Assembly (NCBI GenBank): GCA_015350385.1
Contig: WNKI01000001.1
Span: forward strand, 6,239,472-6,303,471
DNA: 64,000 nt
Direction of reading: 5' to 3'
From: Aculops lycopersici
Lineage: Eukaryota > Arthropoda > Arachnida > Trombidiformes > Eriophyidae
The translations under genes and the position numbers were made by a program. Each line of letters begins with the position of its first letter. Positions within the stretch are counted from its first letter, which is position 1. Below the pieces are notes generated by a model. That model was given only the letters and a program-made list of their open reading frames with translations, made no database searches and was not told where the DNA came from. Of this stretch, positions 1 to 11,108 are shown in pieces.

Positions 1-3000
1 CTGCCATTGGCGTCGACAGCAATAGGGACAACGGCAGCCACACTGCTTTCATCGCTGCCACCGCGATCTTTCCAAGATCAACGGGCCAACGATTTGCTAG
101 CTTGCCATTGTGCTACTATCCACTCCAACCCCCACTCCCATGATTTACTCCCGATATAATTTTATTTAGTTAGTTGGATCTCTGCTGGTGCTTTTGTGCC
201 TCGCTTCGTTTGTTGGACAGAGTGAAACAGAATTAAGGCGGCGATTGTTGGTTGATCCAATGGAGTAGCTGTAGCCATAACTATTTGACGACTTCAACAG
301 ATTGGTCACGCCAACTGGAGGCTCGAGAGGCCAAACCTCGTAATGTCTTGTAATTATTGACAGTGGCAATGAAGTTGACTCGACAGTAGCACTTTGCCAT
401 GGCGTTTGCTATAGCTACGAGTTAAGTCGCTCGCCGTTACTCTCTCCCTCTCTTTCTCTTAACATCGGCTACGTTTTCACCAGCACTTCCGGTGCGGTAT
501 GCGTTCGCATCACGACATTGACTTGCGATGAGCAAACAGCTCTTCTCTTCCTAGAACTTGGCCGTTCGCTTAGTTGCCAGTCGGAACCAGCGACTGGGTG
601 GTAAGTGGCGCAATTAACTGCGTTCTTCAGGTAGCGGGAAGTCAAACTCCTCAAGCTCCTGGTCGGAGCCCGGGGGTTAGGTGTGGAGGAGAGATGTCGG
701 GCTAGAGGTTAAGAGGGTTAGAGTGAGTGAGAGCAATATTTGCGCCTCCAACCACATGGTTACTGGACATCTCTTGCGCCAGCGATGACGGATTGTGACC
801 ATCATGGCGCCTAGCATTATGACCGCACATCGATCTTCTCGTTGTTGGCTGCCAATTATTGAAGGTCACTAGGCGCTAGAGTTGGCCGTCCACCAATCGA
901 GACATCTTCCCAAGTTCTTGTGATTGGTTTCTTGTGAGTGGGACTAATGGCTTACTGGCTGGCTTTATGTCTTTGCTCTGGATTCCACGGCTGTCGCTTG
1001 CAAGCAGCTTATGCACAGACGAAGACGGCGAGCAACGCATACGTTTTGCGGAAATTACCTCGCCGGATGGGATCCCGTTTCGACGGGAACTAGCCTTTTG
1101 GCTAACAGCTCATCGGTTGAGTTTCTCCTCGCTTGTCGCGAGTTGCGAATTGCGACGAACGAGGAAACGATTTTGGATGGCAACTTCACATTTGTTCCAA
1201 CTCCAACTTGAGTCGCCCCTCGTCTAGCCACCGTGGATATAGTTGAACTCTCATGTCGAGTGTGGTGATCGCAAGCTAGCGTATGAGACTTTTGCGGGCC
1301 TCCAGCGAGCTCCTCGCCGCCAACGCATCGGCCCCAAAACTATACTAGAGGTGAGAGATTGAATGTAAAACGACGGCCGCGACCACGGAAAACGCCATTG
1401 CTCTGACCTTTACTCGGAAAGGTCAGAGCAATGGAAATTTCCCCCGCAGCAGCAGCAGCAGCCGACGCCGCCGTAGCCCACTAGCTTAGCGAGTCTTGTC
1501 ACCGTCATCGGGTCGATGCTAATGTTGTCTCCAAAGCCGATGAGTTTAAAACGGCATCAGTTTGATCTACCGTTAGTCTAGCAACTTCGACAACTCGCTT
1601 GCCGGTGAGGATCGATTTCAGCGACCTGGTTATTGATACTCTCGGCTCTTTGTGGGTTACTTTTGCTGGTGTTACGTGAGAGTAAAGGTGATTGGAATAC
1701 ATTGAATTGTGTGTGGCCAAAGTAGACGTAGTAGAGGTGGCATCGAAATCTAGTGTAGGTTAGATTGTCGCTCGGTTAGTTTATGTTGTGGTTGAGGGGC
1801 AGAAAGAGAAAGAGAGAGACAAGGTAGAGGTTAGCTGGCGGATAATAATGTCATCGCACTGATTCCATTGGGATTAGAAGCAAGTAACGGGAAACGCAGC
1901 GTAACGCAGCAACCGATGGAATGAGTGTCTCTCGTCGGCTTGCAGAAACAATGGAGTGGACCAGAGGGGAGAGAAGCGGTGGCATCACGAGGCCGCGACC
2001 TATCAATCTGATAGGAAGCGCGCTAGTTACTGGTAATTTTCTCGGCATCATTACGATGGACGAAGTGTGCTGCTGGTTCTTTCTTTGGTCCCTTCGTCTG
2101 TCTGTCGTATGTATTGTCCAGCAAACACATTGGATTGCCGTCGGCTTCTTTGCCGGATTCGCTGTGTCTGTGTGACCAACAGCTCGCCTAACAAACCGAC
2201 GGGCAGCAATTCTGATTGCCAGCACGACGGATGACTTTTATCCGTCGGCAAGAGAGTAAAAGTCGGTGTCTATCTCACTCGAAGCGATCCCTGGAAAATA
2301 TACATTGCGCTGCATGAAGTGATCGAGCAGCTGGGGCAAGAGAATCGATTGCGGGAGCGAACGCCGCTAGGTACCTCTTGTGGGAGTGTGTGTGTGTGTG
2401 TGTTAGCACACAGCGCGCCTTTAACGCGGCTCTGGCACGAGCGGCAAGAGCTGAGGGCACCTAGCGCCGCTCGCGGATATAATGCATTAATGGATGGGCA
2501 GCGAGGCAGACGGAAAGCTGGAGCACGAAGACGAATAGTCGGACTATTGATTCGTCCTGCTCGCTAGTTGCTCTGGCCTCGTGTGTGTTTGTGCGTTGGC
2601 CTACATTGCAGTTGGCCAGGCAGGCCTAAGGGCAGAGAGATAGACCCACCGACAGACTGCGGCAACGGCGACGACGAGTTGTGCAGCCGATGACAGAAAT
2701 GATGGAGCGGCTCACTTTTTTCTATTGTGATTCGCGCTGCGCCTCACAAACTCCACAATAACTAAACTCGAACTGCGAGTCCAATTCACGCTAAGAACGG
2801 AGAAGATTAGCGCCAAGTGGAGAGTTTGCTGGTGGCAAGGCAAAAGTTATTCGTTGATTTATTTCTCGCTTCGTGGACAGCTCTCTGAGTTGGCCAATTG
2901 GTCTATCTTGCCAATTGGTATATGACTGTTCGTCTCGCTCTCAACGCTAAGCGCCTCGTTTAGGTTTGCAACCAGTGGACACGGCGGACCGGGGGTTTCA

Positions 3001-4062
3001 TTGAAAGTTAATTGGAACAGATTGTTGCGAGCTCGCCAACGCTCACTACCTCCACTCTAAATCCTAGGCGGCGGCGGCGGCTAGTTGGGTCGCAATTTAA
3101 AATGGAGAAATCATTTGTTTGCCCATTAGTCACCAACGACAAAGCTCATCGGCATCTTCTGACGTAAACAGCCTGGGGCTAGAATAATCATTAGCCCTAT
3201 TATCGTGCCCAGACACTCGACAAAACGTATCGCACGACGCGAGCTCGACGAGGACGGCACCACTCGCATACTATGTTAACTGTTAACCCTTTGGTCACGC
3301 TGCCTGTGAGAAACGAGAGCTGCTTCTCGACGACGATGACAGCAATGGCGACGACGGCGCTGATATGCATTGTAATTGCAGATATTTCCCCTCCTCCTCC
3401 GAAACAATAGGTCCTGGTCGATTCTGATCGCCGGTCACAACTCTCACTCTATGGCGGCAACATCGGCGCCGAAGCCAACCGCAACCATCCATACGGCTAA
3501 AGGGCTCATTACGTAACCTTGCTGCCTTGCAATGTTAATAATCTCGCATAATTATCTTGCTTGTGGGCGCTAGTGAGTGTGAATGTGTAATTTGTCCACG
3601 CGAATGGATAGGCGACTGCGCGCGACTACATTCCCATTCTCGTTGAATCACATTGTGTAGTGCTCTTCTTTCTTTGTTTGTTACCCCTCCCACTCTTCAT
3701 TCTTCTTAATCGAGTGTGGCCTTGTGGCTCCATCTTTCGAAGGAAAGTCTCATAATTGAGATTAGAATGCATCCGGAAGTGGCCGAGACACCTGCCATGG
3801 AACACGAGGCTAGCAAATGCAATAGACTATGGCCCACGAGTTAAGGCGCGAATTCGGGTATTGATTGAAGATGGAAAATTTCCGTACCCTGTAGGCGCCT
3901 TAGTTTGTGGTCCAAAGGGAATTTATTTGTTGGAAGTAGGCTCATCTGTTTCTTTACTTAAACATCTCATGATAAATAGTAATCAAATAACTAGTCAATC
4001 GTTAAACCAACCTTTTAGATCTTTCGTCAATATCTATCCTCAATCTAGATTCTGTTTATAAC
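1..4062. other. Non-coding stretch upstream of the NEK9-like gene
   Basis: I see no open frame here with recognisable protein similarity or a convincing splice structure. The longest frames look like chance: several need non-ATG starts and none has a recognisable motif. The stretch holds a perfect hairpin (1395-1434), a short GT run near 2387-2402 and one TTACGTAA palindrome at 3509-3516. The last part should contain the promoter and 5' UTR of the NEK9-like gene that starts at 4063, but I cannot point to a core promoter element. Confidence 0.5.
1395..1434. repeat. Perfect 17-bp inverted repeat (hairpin) with 6-nt loop
   Basis: The arms at 1395-1411 and 1418-1434 are exact reverse complements of 17 nt, separated by a 6-nt loop. 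The stem is too short for a typical animal microRNA precursor. No T-run or gene follows it directly. It may be a structural element, a remnant of a small inverted-repeat element, or a fold-back artefact of assembly. Confidence 0.8.
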
Positions 4063-7000
4063 ATGGATTATATAAGAGCAACTGGCGCCATCAGTCCGGA
4101 ATCCGTGAGGAAAAGCCGGATCAAGTATAACAAAATGTATAAACGAGTTACCATACTTGGTTATGGCTCCTTTGGTATCTCTTACATTCATCGTAGAACT
4201 TCCGATAGATCAATGGTTGTAATTAAGGATATCGATTTGTATTCAAAATGTAGAAGGACCAATGCAAGGAGTTTTACCATTCAAGCTGCAATGGAGTTGA
4301 TCAATCTGAGTCACACAAATCTAGTTAAACATTTAAACACTTTCACCTTGGATAACAGATTATTACTTGTGAAGGAATACTCACCAAGTTCTGAAAATTT
4401 ACACTCTTTTTTAACTTTAAAAATGACAACTCCCCTGGAGGGTTGGGAAGTTTTAGTTTTGTTTCATCAAATTGTTGCTGGTTTGGATTATTTGCACTCG
4501 GAGAAAATAATCCATTCAAACTTGAAGGTAAACAACGTCTTGGTTCGTAACCGCGATGCTCACGTAAAGATCGGCGACTATGGACTGGTGCAATTTGTTT
4601 TAGATCAACCGGGTGCCTTAACATTGAGACGAGATTGCAAGCAAGAGAAAGTAAGGGATTTTGGTCAACTCGCCCAGTTGGCCACATTAGCTTGCTGCAG
4701 TCCTGAGGTTTGTGCAGGTAGGTGCATTGATTACTTCAAGTCGGATATTTGGTCACTGGGTTGCATCTTGTATCACATAATCACTCAGAGACCCATGTTT
4801 TCAGCCAATAGCCGGAGCGATCTGATAAATTTGATTGAAGGACACAAATTTGAACCAATAGAAGACTCGATGGCGTCGCCGAAACTGCGCCATTTATTTG
4901 AGAAACTTGTTGCTCGGAATCCAAGTGAGCGGCCAACAAGTGACATGCTAGTGCATAGAGTTCAGCGTCTAATGAATGACATACACTTAAAGCTGAGAAA
5001 GAGTGGAGGGCGAAATGGACAAAATGATAACCTTTTGCACTGCGGTAATGGCAGTTGTGTTGGTGGCCAGTTAACAACCACTTGCACCAAAATCACCACT
5101 AACGATACAATAGGCGAGCATTCAATCAGGTTGCTGCAGTCAAAATCGAAAGAGTCGGCGAAGGATGGAAGCGGAGGGGTGAAAAATAAACTTAGCTCAC
5201 TCGTTTATCAGGTACAGGTTGTCGGCGAGCGCATTCAGGTAAGGCGAGTTAATTTCATAAGTGCAGGCAAGCGAATTAAGATGATAGTTAGAGGGAAGTC
5301 GCACTACCTAATGCTCGATTATGACGGTGTAGTTCATGGTTGGGGTAGCAGGAATTTTGGTCAACTTGGTGCTTGCGAACCATTGGTTATTGAGAGCGAC
5401 TCCGAAGAAAGCTGGCCTAAAACTAATCTCAAACAGCGACAACGACAACAGGGCGAACACAGTGTAGAAGATGAAGTGGTTTCGCCATATCGGCAGCATT
5501 ATTGCAAGACACCTTTTCCACGTCGTACCCTTCATGAACAACCATCAAACTGTTCAAGTTCACCAACAATTTATGGCTTGCTGGGTGGAACTGGAGATAT
5601 ACACAAACCACCATCGCCACCTGACTCGAGCCAAGTGATGCTCAAGATATCGGCGTCGACGAAAGGCAAGCCGTTTATCTTGAACGAACTCATCAGAGGC
5701 GAGCTTAGGATCACGCAGGTGGCAGCTGGAAATAACTTTAGTGTTTTCTTAACCGAGACAGGCGAAGTGCTTACCTGTGGCAGTGCAACAAGTGGTTGTC
5801 TTGGTAGAGTTATGGTCAAGAATGAGAATGAAAACGAGAATGAGACATGCAGCTCGGGTGAGCCGCGAGAAGTGGTTGGTCTGGACACCGTTACCTGGAT
5901 CTCGGCTGGACCCGAGCACGTGGTAGCCGTTTGCGCGAATGGCAAAGCCTTCGCTTGGGGCAAACAGAGTTGCGGATGTCTCGGTGTGAATCCAACCATT
6001 TCCTCTTCAGCTAGAAAGCGAGAGTCGTCCAAGCTGAAGAAATTAGCCTCGCCAATTGTCAGGAAACCAAGAGTTTGTCACTTTCCCAAGGGAGTCAAGA
6101 TCAGGCGCGCCTTTTGCGGCGACAAATGCACCGTTTTCCTCGATTCCAATCGAAATTGTTGGGCTTGCGGTGAGAATGCCTCTAATAGAATGGGATTAGA
6201 TGTGAGAAAGAGGTTCAAATCCACAGTAGTAATAGAGGAATGCTGGATTCCTACCGAGATAACTCCCTTGTTTGGTTACAGGATATCAAGTTTTTCCATT
6301 GGAAAAAACCACAGCCTCATCGTTACACGCGAAGGCCAGTGTCTAGTCCTTGGTGAGGATGTTAATTACTCCCATTTAATGCACAGTATCGATGCCACTA
6401 GTATTCTATCGCACCAATTTTCAGGTATCAAAAGAGTTGGTGCACAACGACAGCAACAGCGACAACCACCTGTAATCTATTCCAGCAGAGGCGCTAGTGA
6501 TTACAAACTAATGGTCAAGTTGGCTCTCAAAACCAATCAGATTTCGGGATATAAGTTAAGTGTTAGCAACTCTAGCAATTGCTCGAAAGTGTATATCAGA
6601 AAGCGATTCAATCGTAGTATCAGGAGACAATTGCGATGGTGTCTTGCAAAATCTCGGGCAATTAAGCGGATTCATTTGGAGGGAGTTAAGGGTATCGCTT
6701 GTTCCTCGGACTTTTCCGTGGCATTAACTCGCGACAACCAAATCTATTTCTGGGGACTCAGAGCTCTCGAGGCCAATCTATCATTCAACAGGCAATTCAA
6801 TGAAATTCAAGATACTGAGTTGGCTCATGAATCGGAGCAAAGTTTTGTTAAAATTGGAAACATCAACGAGTCGCTTTTGGACAATGTGCAAAAGTTTGGC
6901 TTTGATCGAGCAATAATTACAGTCAAAGATCCAAGGCAGGACAAACCAAGAGTACCTGTTGAATTTAGAAGAGCCGAGGACAGTACATCCATATCTCAGC

Positions 7001-7707
7001 AACAGCCTCAGCAGTCAGCGACAACAAGTGACTCATTTTCTGCTCAATTCTCGGCACAAAACTCAAATCGGTATGATCAGTTTGGCATCCGTCGCGATGT
7101 AATTGCAAAACCCCAGTCAATACTTAGATTACACCTACCCTCTCTTTTGGGTGCGGAAACTGATATGCATGTGGTCCATCTAACAAACTTGTATTGTTGC
7201 GGCGAGACTAAGTTTTTGATGGTATTGGATACTAGTCTCGTTGTTGAAGAGGATTTTCTTGCCGAGAAACGAGTTGATTACTCTACCTGCCCGTCGGACT
7301 TTTCGCCACTGTCGCCCGTTTCGCAGCATGAAGATTCGAATTTCGATTCAAATGTGTCCCTTCAATTACATCCAAGTTGCTCACAATCTAGCTGCAACAT
7401 TCACGAAATCCTGCAAATTTTACCACCAGCAATGCCTAGAAAATCCCTGAGTACATCCTATTTATCCTTAGCCGCTAGCCTGGAGGCGTATGAAACGACC
7501 CAAGATGACAAGTGCTCCAGATGCATCCTCAACAACTTGGCTGAAGTTGACTGGCCAGAGTGCGACTATAATCGGCCATCATTAAATAAAGTAATTGAAA
7601 CTAGGGAACCAATTATTACAAGCGAGTCGCCAAATGAGAAAAGCAACGAAAATATGGGAAATTCGGTCAGGAAATCGGTGGGGACATTTTTCAAGTCTTT
7701 CATGTGA
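4063..7707 (+). CDS. Nek9: NEK9-like protein with RCC1 repeats, probable pseudokinase
   Basis: A single-exon frame of 1214 residues starts at an ATG at 4063. Residues about 26-310 form a protein kinase domain most like NEK9 (the RRT-D-S-VV-K segment after the glycine loop). The glycine loop is residues 33-38, the ATP lysine Lys55 and the helix C glutamate probably Glu78. The catalytic loop reads HSNLKVNN (151-158) where HRDLKxxN is expected, so the catalytic Asp is Asn153. DFG is DYG (172-174) and APE is SPE (213-215). A long C-terminal half carries degenerate RCC1 propeller repeats, visible as GWG, TCG, AWG, ACG and FWG motifs from about residue 423 onward, then a low-complexity Ser-rich tail. 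NEK9 family members act in mitotic spindle signalling. The active-site change makes a scaffold role more likely than catalysis, which is inference. It is longer than human NEK9 (about 980 residues). Confidence 0.85.
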   Translation: MDYIRATGAISPESVRKSRIKYNKMYKRVTILGYGSFGISYIHRRTSDRSMVVIKDIDLYSKCRRTNARSFTIQAAMELINLSHTNLVKHLNTFTLDNRLLLVKEYSPSSENLHSFLTLKMTTPLEGWEVLVLFHQIVAGLDYLHSEKIIHSNLKVNNVLVRNRDAHVKIGDYGLVQFVLDQPGALTLRRDCKQEKVRDFGQLAQLATLACCSPEVCAGRCIDYFKSDIWSLGCILYHIITQRPMFSANSRSDLINLIEGHKFEPIEDSMASPKLRHLFEKLVARNPSERPTSDMLVHRVQRLMNDIHLKLRKSGGRNGQNDNLLHCGNGSCVGGQLTTTCTKITTNDTIGEHSIRLLQSKSKESAKDGSGGVKNKLSSLVYQVQVVGERIQVRRVNFISAGKRIKMIVRGKSHYLMLDYDGVVHGWGSRNFGQLGACEPLVIESDSEESWPKTNLKQRQRQQGEHSVEDEVVSPYRQHYCKTPFPRRTLHEQPSNCSSSPTIYGLLGGTGDIHKPPSPPDSSQVMLKISASTKGKPFILNELIRGELRITQVAAGNNFSVFLTETGEVLTCGSATSGCLGRVMVKNENENENETCSSGEPREVVGLDTVTWISAGPEHVVAVCANGKAFAWGKQSCGCLGVNPTISSSARKRESSKLKKLASPIVRKPRVCHFPKGVKIRRAFCGDKCTVFLDSNRNCWACGENASNRMGLDVRKRFKSTVVIEECWIPTEITPLFGYRISSFSIGKNHSLIVTREGQCLVLGEDVNYSHLMHSIDATSILSHQFSGIKRVGAQRQQQRQPPVIYSSRGASDYKLMVKLALKTNQISGYKLSVSNSSNCSKVYIRKRFNRSIRRQLRWCLAKSRAIKRIHLEGVKGIACSSDFSVALTRDNQIYFWGLRALEANLSFNRQFNEIQDTELAHESEQSFVKIGNINESLLDNVQKFGFDRAIITVKDPRQDKPRVPVEFRRAEDSTSISQQQPQQSATTSDSFSAQFSAQNSNRYDQFGIRRDVIAKPQSILRLHLPSLLGAETDMHVVHLTNLYCCGETKFLMVLDTSLVVEEDFLAEKRVDYSTCPSDFSPLSPVSQHEDSNFDSNVSLQLHPSCSQSSCNIHEILQILPPAMPRKSLSTSYLSLAASLEAYETTQDDKCSRCILNNLAEVDWPECDYNRPSLNKVIETREPIITSESPNEKSNENMGNSVRKSVGTFFKSFM

Positions 7708-8499
7708 TCTCTCTATCCAGTGGATTTTATGTACAGTGATAATGAGTAAAGCAAATCCTCTTCATTTTATAAAGCTCGAGTAAATTCTTGAAATTTCTAT
7801 CTGTAATCGTCGACTCGTATCCTTGATCCCGCGAGTTGCGCAATCAACAAATCGATGAACTCTAGATAATCTGAACCCTCAAGTAACCTGGAGGCTAATT
7901 GCAAGTGTGTTAAATTGGGTTAGAATCAAACGAGCAGGTGACGATAACTTGTATTGTTGATGAAAAATTGTCAACCATCAACTGTAGCTCCGCCTTCACC
8001 CCTCTTACTTCTCTCAGATTGGCTCCGATATCTTGAACCCAAGACAATTAGTTGACTTGGGATGGTGAGAAACGTTAGCACATCCATCGGAGGGAGACAA
8101 TAGATTTGGTCGCTCAACAGGTGTGCCGCAAAAACACAAATCCAGGGACAACACTAACACTGACACTAACAACACTAACAACACTAACACTAACACTAAA
8201 GCACTCAATAAGAAGGGTTAGATTAACAGAGTTCACCTGACTTTCTCCAATCGACTCTTCCTCACCATCTTGCCTGTTGACAACTAATTCCAGTTTGGCC
8301 TTGATTTTGTCTATCTTTATATGCGTCTGTCACCGCGAGGAAGGCGTTAGTTTTGAGATGAGACCCGGACGCTACATGAGGTTAGAGAGATGAGAAATTG
8401 CAATAATATTGGATATTAATTAGTTATTTTATTTATTTATTTATTCTTTGAAGCGCATCGAATTGTATTGTGTTGTAGGGCATTAAGTGAGGCAATCAG
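7708..8499. other. Intergenic stretch with AACACT-type repeat
   Basis: No gene is seen. It should hold the 3' UTR of the NEK9-like gene and the promoter of the secreted acidic protein. An imperfect AACACT/ACACTA microsatellite lies at about 8150-8200. Confidence 0.5.
8150..8200. repeat. Imperfect AACACT microsatellite
   Basis: Tandem copies of AACACT with one substituted unit are visible at these positions in the intergenic stretch. Confidence 0.7.
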
Positions 8500-10520
8500 A
8501 TGAATATGGCGTTACAACTCAGGAGGCTCGACCAGTTTGTTGTTGCGAGTTTTGCGTTGATTGTGGTGGCAAATTTAGTGATTGAATCCGAAGCTAGGTA
8601 TATGCCAAGAGTGCCGAGTATGCAGCGACGAGAGTCCTACGAGAATGACGACGAGGGCGACGGAGATCCAGACAAAGACCAGGATGCGTCTGCTTCCTAT
8701 CAAAATCAAGACGACAACAGCCAGCCGACGAGCGATGGTTACGAGGATCCGGAGGCGGGTAAGTTTTAATTAACTGAAAACAACTTGTTGCACAGAACTG
8801 GCCAGATAACTTACAAGTGCATCGACTTTCTTCCTCAGATGGTCCCTATGAAGAGACGCCAAGAGAACAGGAAGGTCAGGCTGATCTGGAGAGATTTTTC
8901 GACGACCACCTGGGTGCGAGTGAAAAGGATGGAATGGACAAGGAGAATTTGCCATCAAACTTGGTGCCCCTGATAGCAATTGCACCGCGAGAAGTCCAAA
9001 GGCCACCGGTGAGTCCATTAGACCTACAAGTGGCCAGTTCACAGCTTCAACTTAGTGTCCATGACCCAAGTGGCGAGGAACCTGAAGATGTTGGTATGAG
9101 AATCGATCAAGAGCATTAGTAAGTAGACTAGACCAAACTACACACCAGCTTACGGACTAACGAGGAGAAGGAGGAGGAGGAATTGATGAGAGATGCTGCT
9201 TTAGATGGTTAGTGACAATGATACACCTACCTACCTGAATGGCAAATGTTTACGAGAACAATTATGTTAACATAAACGCACACCACGACCCATTTTTATA
9301 ATATCTCATTCAATAAATATCAAATCAAACACTCGAACCAAAGTCATGGGGCTAACAAAGAGACGAGACAGCAGCTGCTGCGATTGCCCTCGCGAGTTGA
9401 GACAGACTATGTGAGACTACCTGTTACTAATGGTGCAAGGGGCCCGTCGAGTAACCGGCTGATAATTACGCGCCAAATTACAAGTGATCCAAATGGCAGC
9501 GGCGGATTCACTCCAAGCCAACGAGTGTTGGTTGTGCCAATGAGGCAACAAAATAACCATCAACAGCAACGAGAACCTATGGATCCAATTCGTAGACTGG
9601 AGGACGAGGTGCTGCTTGCTAATGGTAGCGAGGTCGTGCAAGCCGAAGACGAGGATATGGATAGGGTTTATGTGACCAATATGAGGAACAGGAGATTTAG
9701 AATTCCAGCTCTCGGCGGCTACGATCCCGAGGAGGACTTTAAGTCTGCTAGTCGCGACATAGAGAAAGTTGAACGACACCCACCTGTTTCGAGGCACGCA
9801 AAAGCTGCGGCCTCATCGCCAATGCGCAAAACTAGCAAGACGCGAGGACATTTAGGCGGCTTTGGTGGTCAGAAACATTCGATGCAGGATCAGGAGGAAC
9901 CGGGAGACGAGGAGACACCGATGCCGCCAGGTAAGGACATCTCATTTAATGATCCCGAGGATGAGCAATTGTACAATGATGCGAGCGAGTTGGACGAGGT
10001 TACCTTTGGACCAGATGACTTGGATTTGGAGGCAGAGATGAGGAGACAGGAGTATGATAAAGTGGGGAAGGTTGGTTTGGGACAGCGCATTGACAGCGAC
10101 GACGATGGTCGAGCAAGCGAGTCCAATAATCAGGAGCCAATTGTTAGAAGGCGACCGCCGCCCCCGATCAACACCAGACGAGCCGATGGTTACGACGATC
10201 CCGACGACAACGACGAGAGCACCTGGTTAAATGACGGCGCTGACGAAATGGAAATCCCCTCACAATCCCACCAGGACTTGGTCTTGGACAAGGCGGCCAA
10301 ACAGGAAGCGCAGGCCAAGAAGACAGCCAAGGAGGCCGGGCGTCAGGCTCAAGCGGAGGCGGAGGCAGCAGAAGCGGAGGCGGCCGAGGCGTCGGCGCCC
10401 GACGAGGCAACAGGTGGCCAGCAAGGCCAAACAGATGAAGAGGAGAACAGTCAGCGAATGCCTAGCGCCGCATACCTGAGCAATGATTTGAAGATGGATG
10501 ATACAGATTACAATAATTGA
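8500..10520 (+). CDS. Secreted acidic low-complexity protein, four exons, unrecognised
   Basis: I join four exons: 8500-8758, 8839-9118, 9149-9207 and 9361-10520. Every junction has GT-AG ends and keeps the frame, giving 585 residues. The introns are 80, 30 and 153 nt. The N-terminus has a basic start and a hydrophobic core (about residues 12-28) typical of a signal peptide. The remainder is rich in Asp, Glu, Gln and Arg and has no domain I recognise. There is an Ala/Glu/Lys stretch likely to be helical near the C-terminus (encoded at about 10290-10400) and a short run of prolines near 10156. ATTAAA at 10531-10536 is the likely poly(A) signal. It could be an extracellular matrix or mineral-binding protein, but only the secretion signal and composition are seen. 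The exon structure is better supported than any function. Confidence 0.6.
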
Positions 10521-11108
10521 GTGAGACAATATTAAAGACTTTACATATCAATGGACTGCATAAAAGCCCTTGAAACTTAACTTCGTAACTCACTAATTTT
10601 GTCTACACTTTTGATGATTTTGATCAGCTAGCACGGAGACCCCGCTGTGTTCTAATTAACCGGTTGGCACATAAGGAATCTTTTTTATTTATTGATGTCC
10701 AAGTATCTCAGTTTCACTTTTCAAGAAAGATACTTGAGGATGAAACTACCACAACGAAGCTGCTTGTCTCCTCTCCAGTTGTACTAGCTGCATTCAACAG
10801 CTTCAGCGGAAAACATCGATGAAATACTGCAAGGAAAAGCCGGAAAGTTAGTGGAAAGAGTTGAGGCAAGTGGCAAAAGCTAACCACCAAATTCAAGAGT
10901 CGACTCCAGAAGCTTGGAAGGCGAGAGCATGGCAAGGAAGTCGTCGGAAATGGGATCTTTGTCCTGAGCCGATGATCTACCAAACGGCTCTCTTTAGTAG
11001 CGCGACTTCCTGTCAACTTGCTTTCAGCGGCGGAGGCAGTCGAAGAGGCAAATGAAATAGATACACTAGCAATATCCAACAAATGCTTACAAATCAATGT
11101 AATTTTTA
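10521..11108. other. Intergenic stretch between convergent genes
   Basis: This lies between the 3' ends of the acidic secreted protein gene (+) and the MFSD6-like gene (-). Apart from the ATTAAA signal at 10531 I see no coding or structured element. Confidence 0.5.

Noticed and set aside
1088..1110. AGCCTTTTGGCT stem resembling the 5' end of U2 snRNA
   Set aside because: The rest of U2, including the branch-recognition and Sm-site sequences, is absent; it is a chance hairpin.
1851..2225. Minus-strand 124-codon frame
   Set aside because: Composition is Arg/Ser-rich without motifs and it overlaps open frames on the other strand equally well; it looks like chance.
3756..4061. 101-codon frame just before the NEK9-like gene
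   Set aside because: It starts with TTG, not ATG, has no recognisable motif, and most likely is 5' UTR or promoter DNA.
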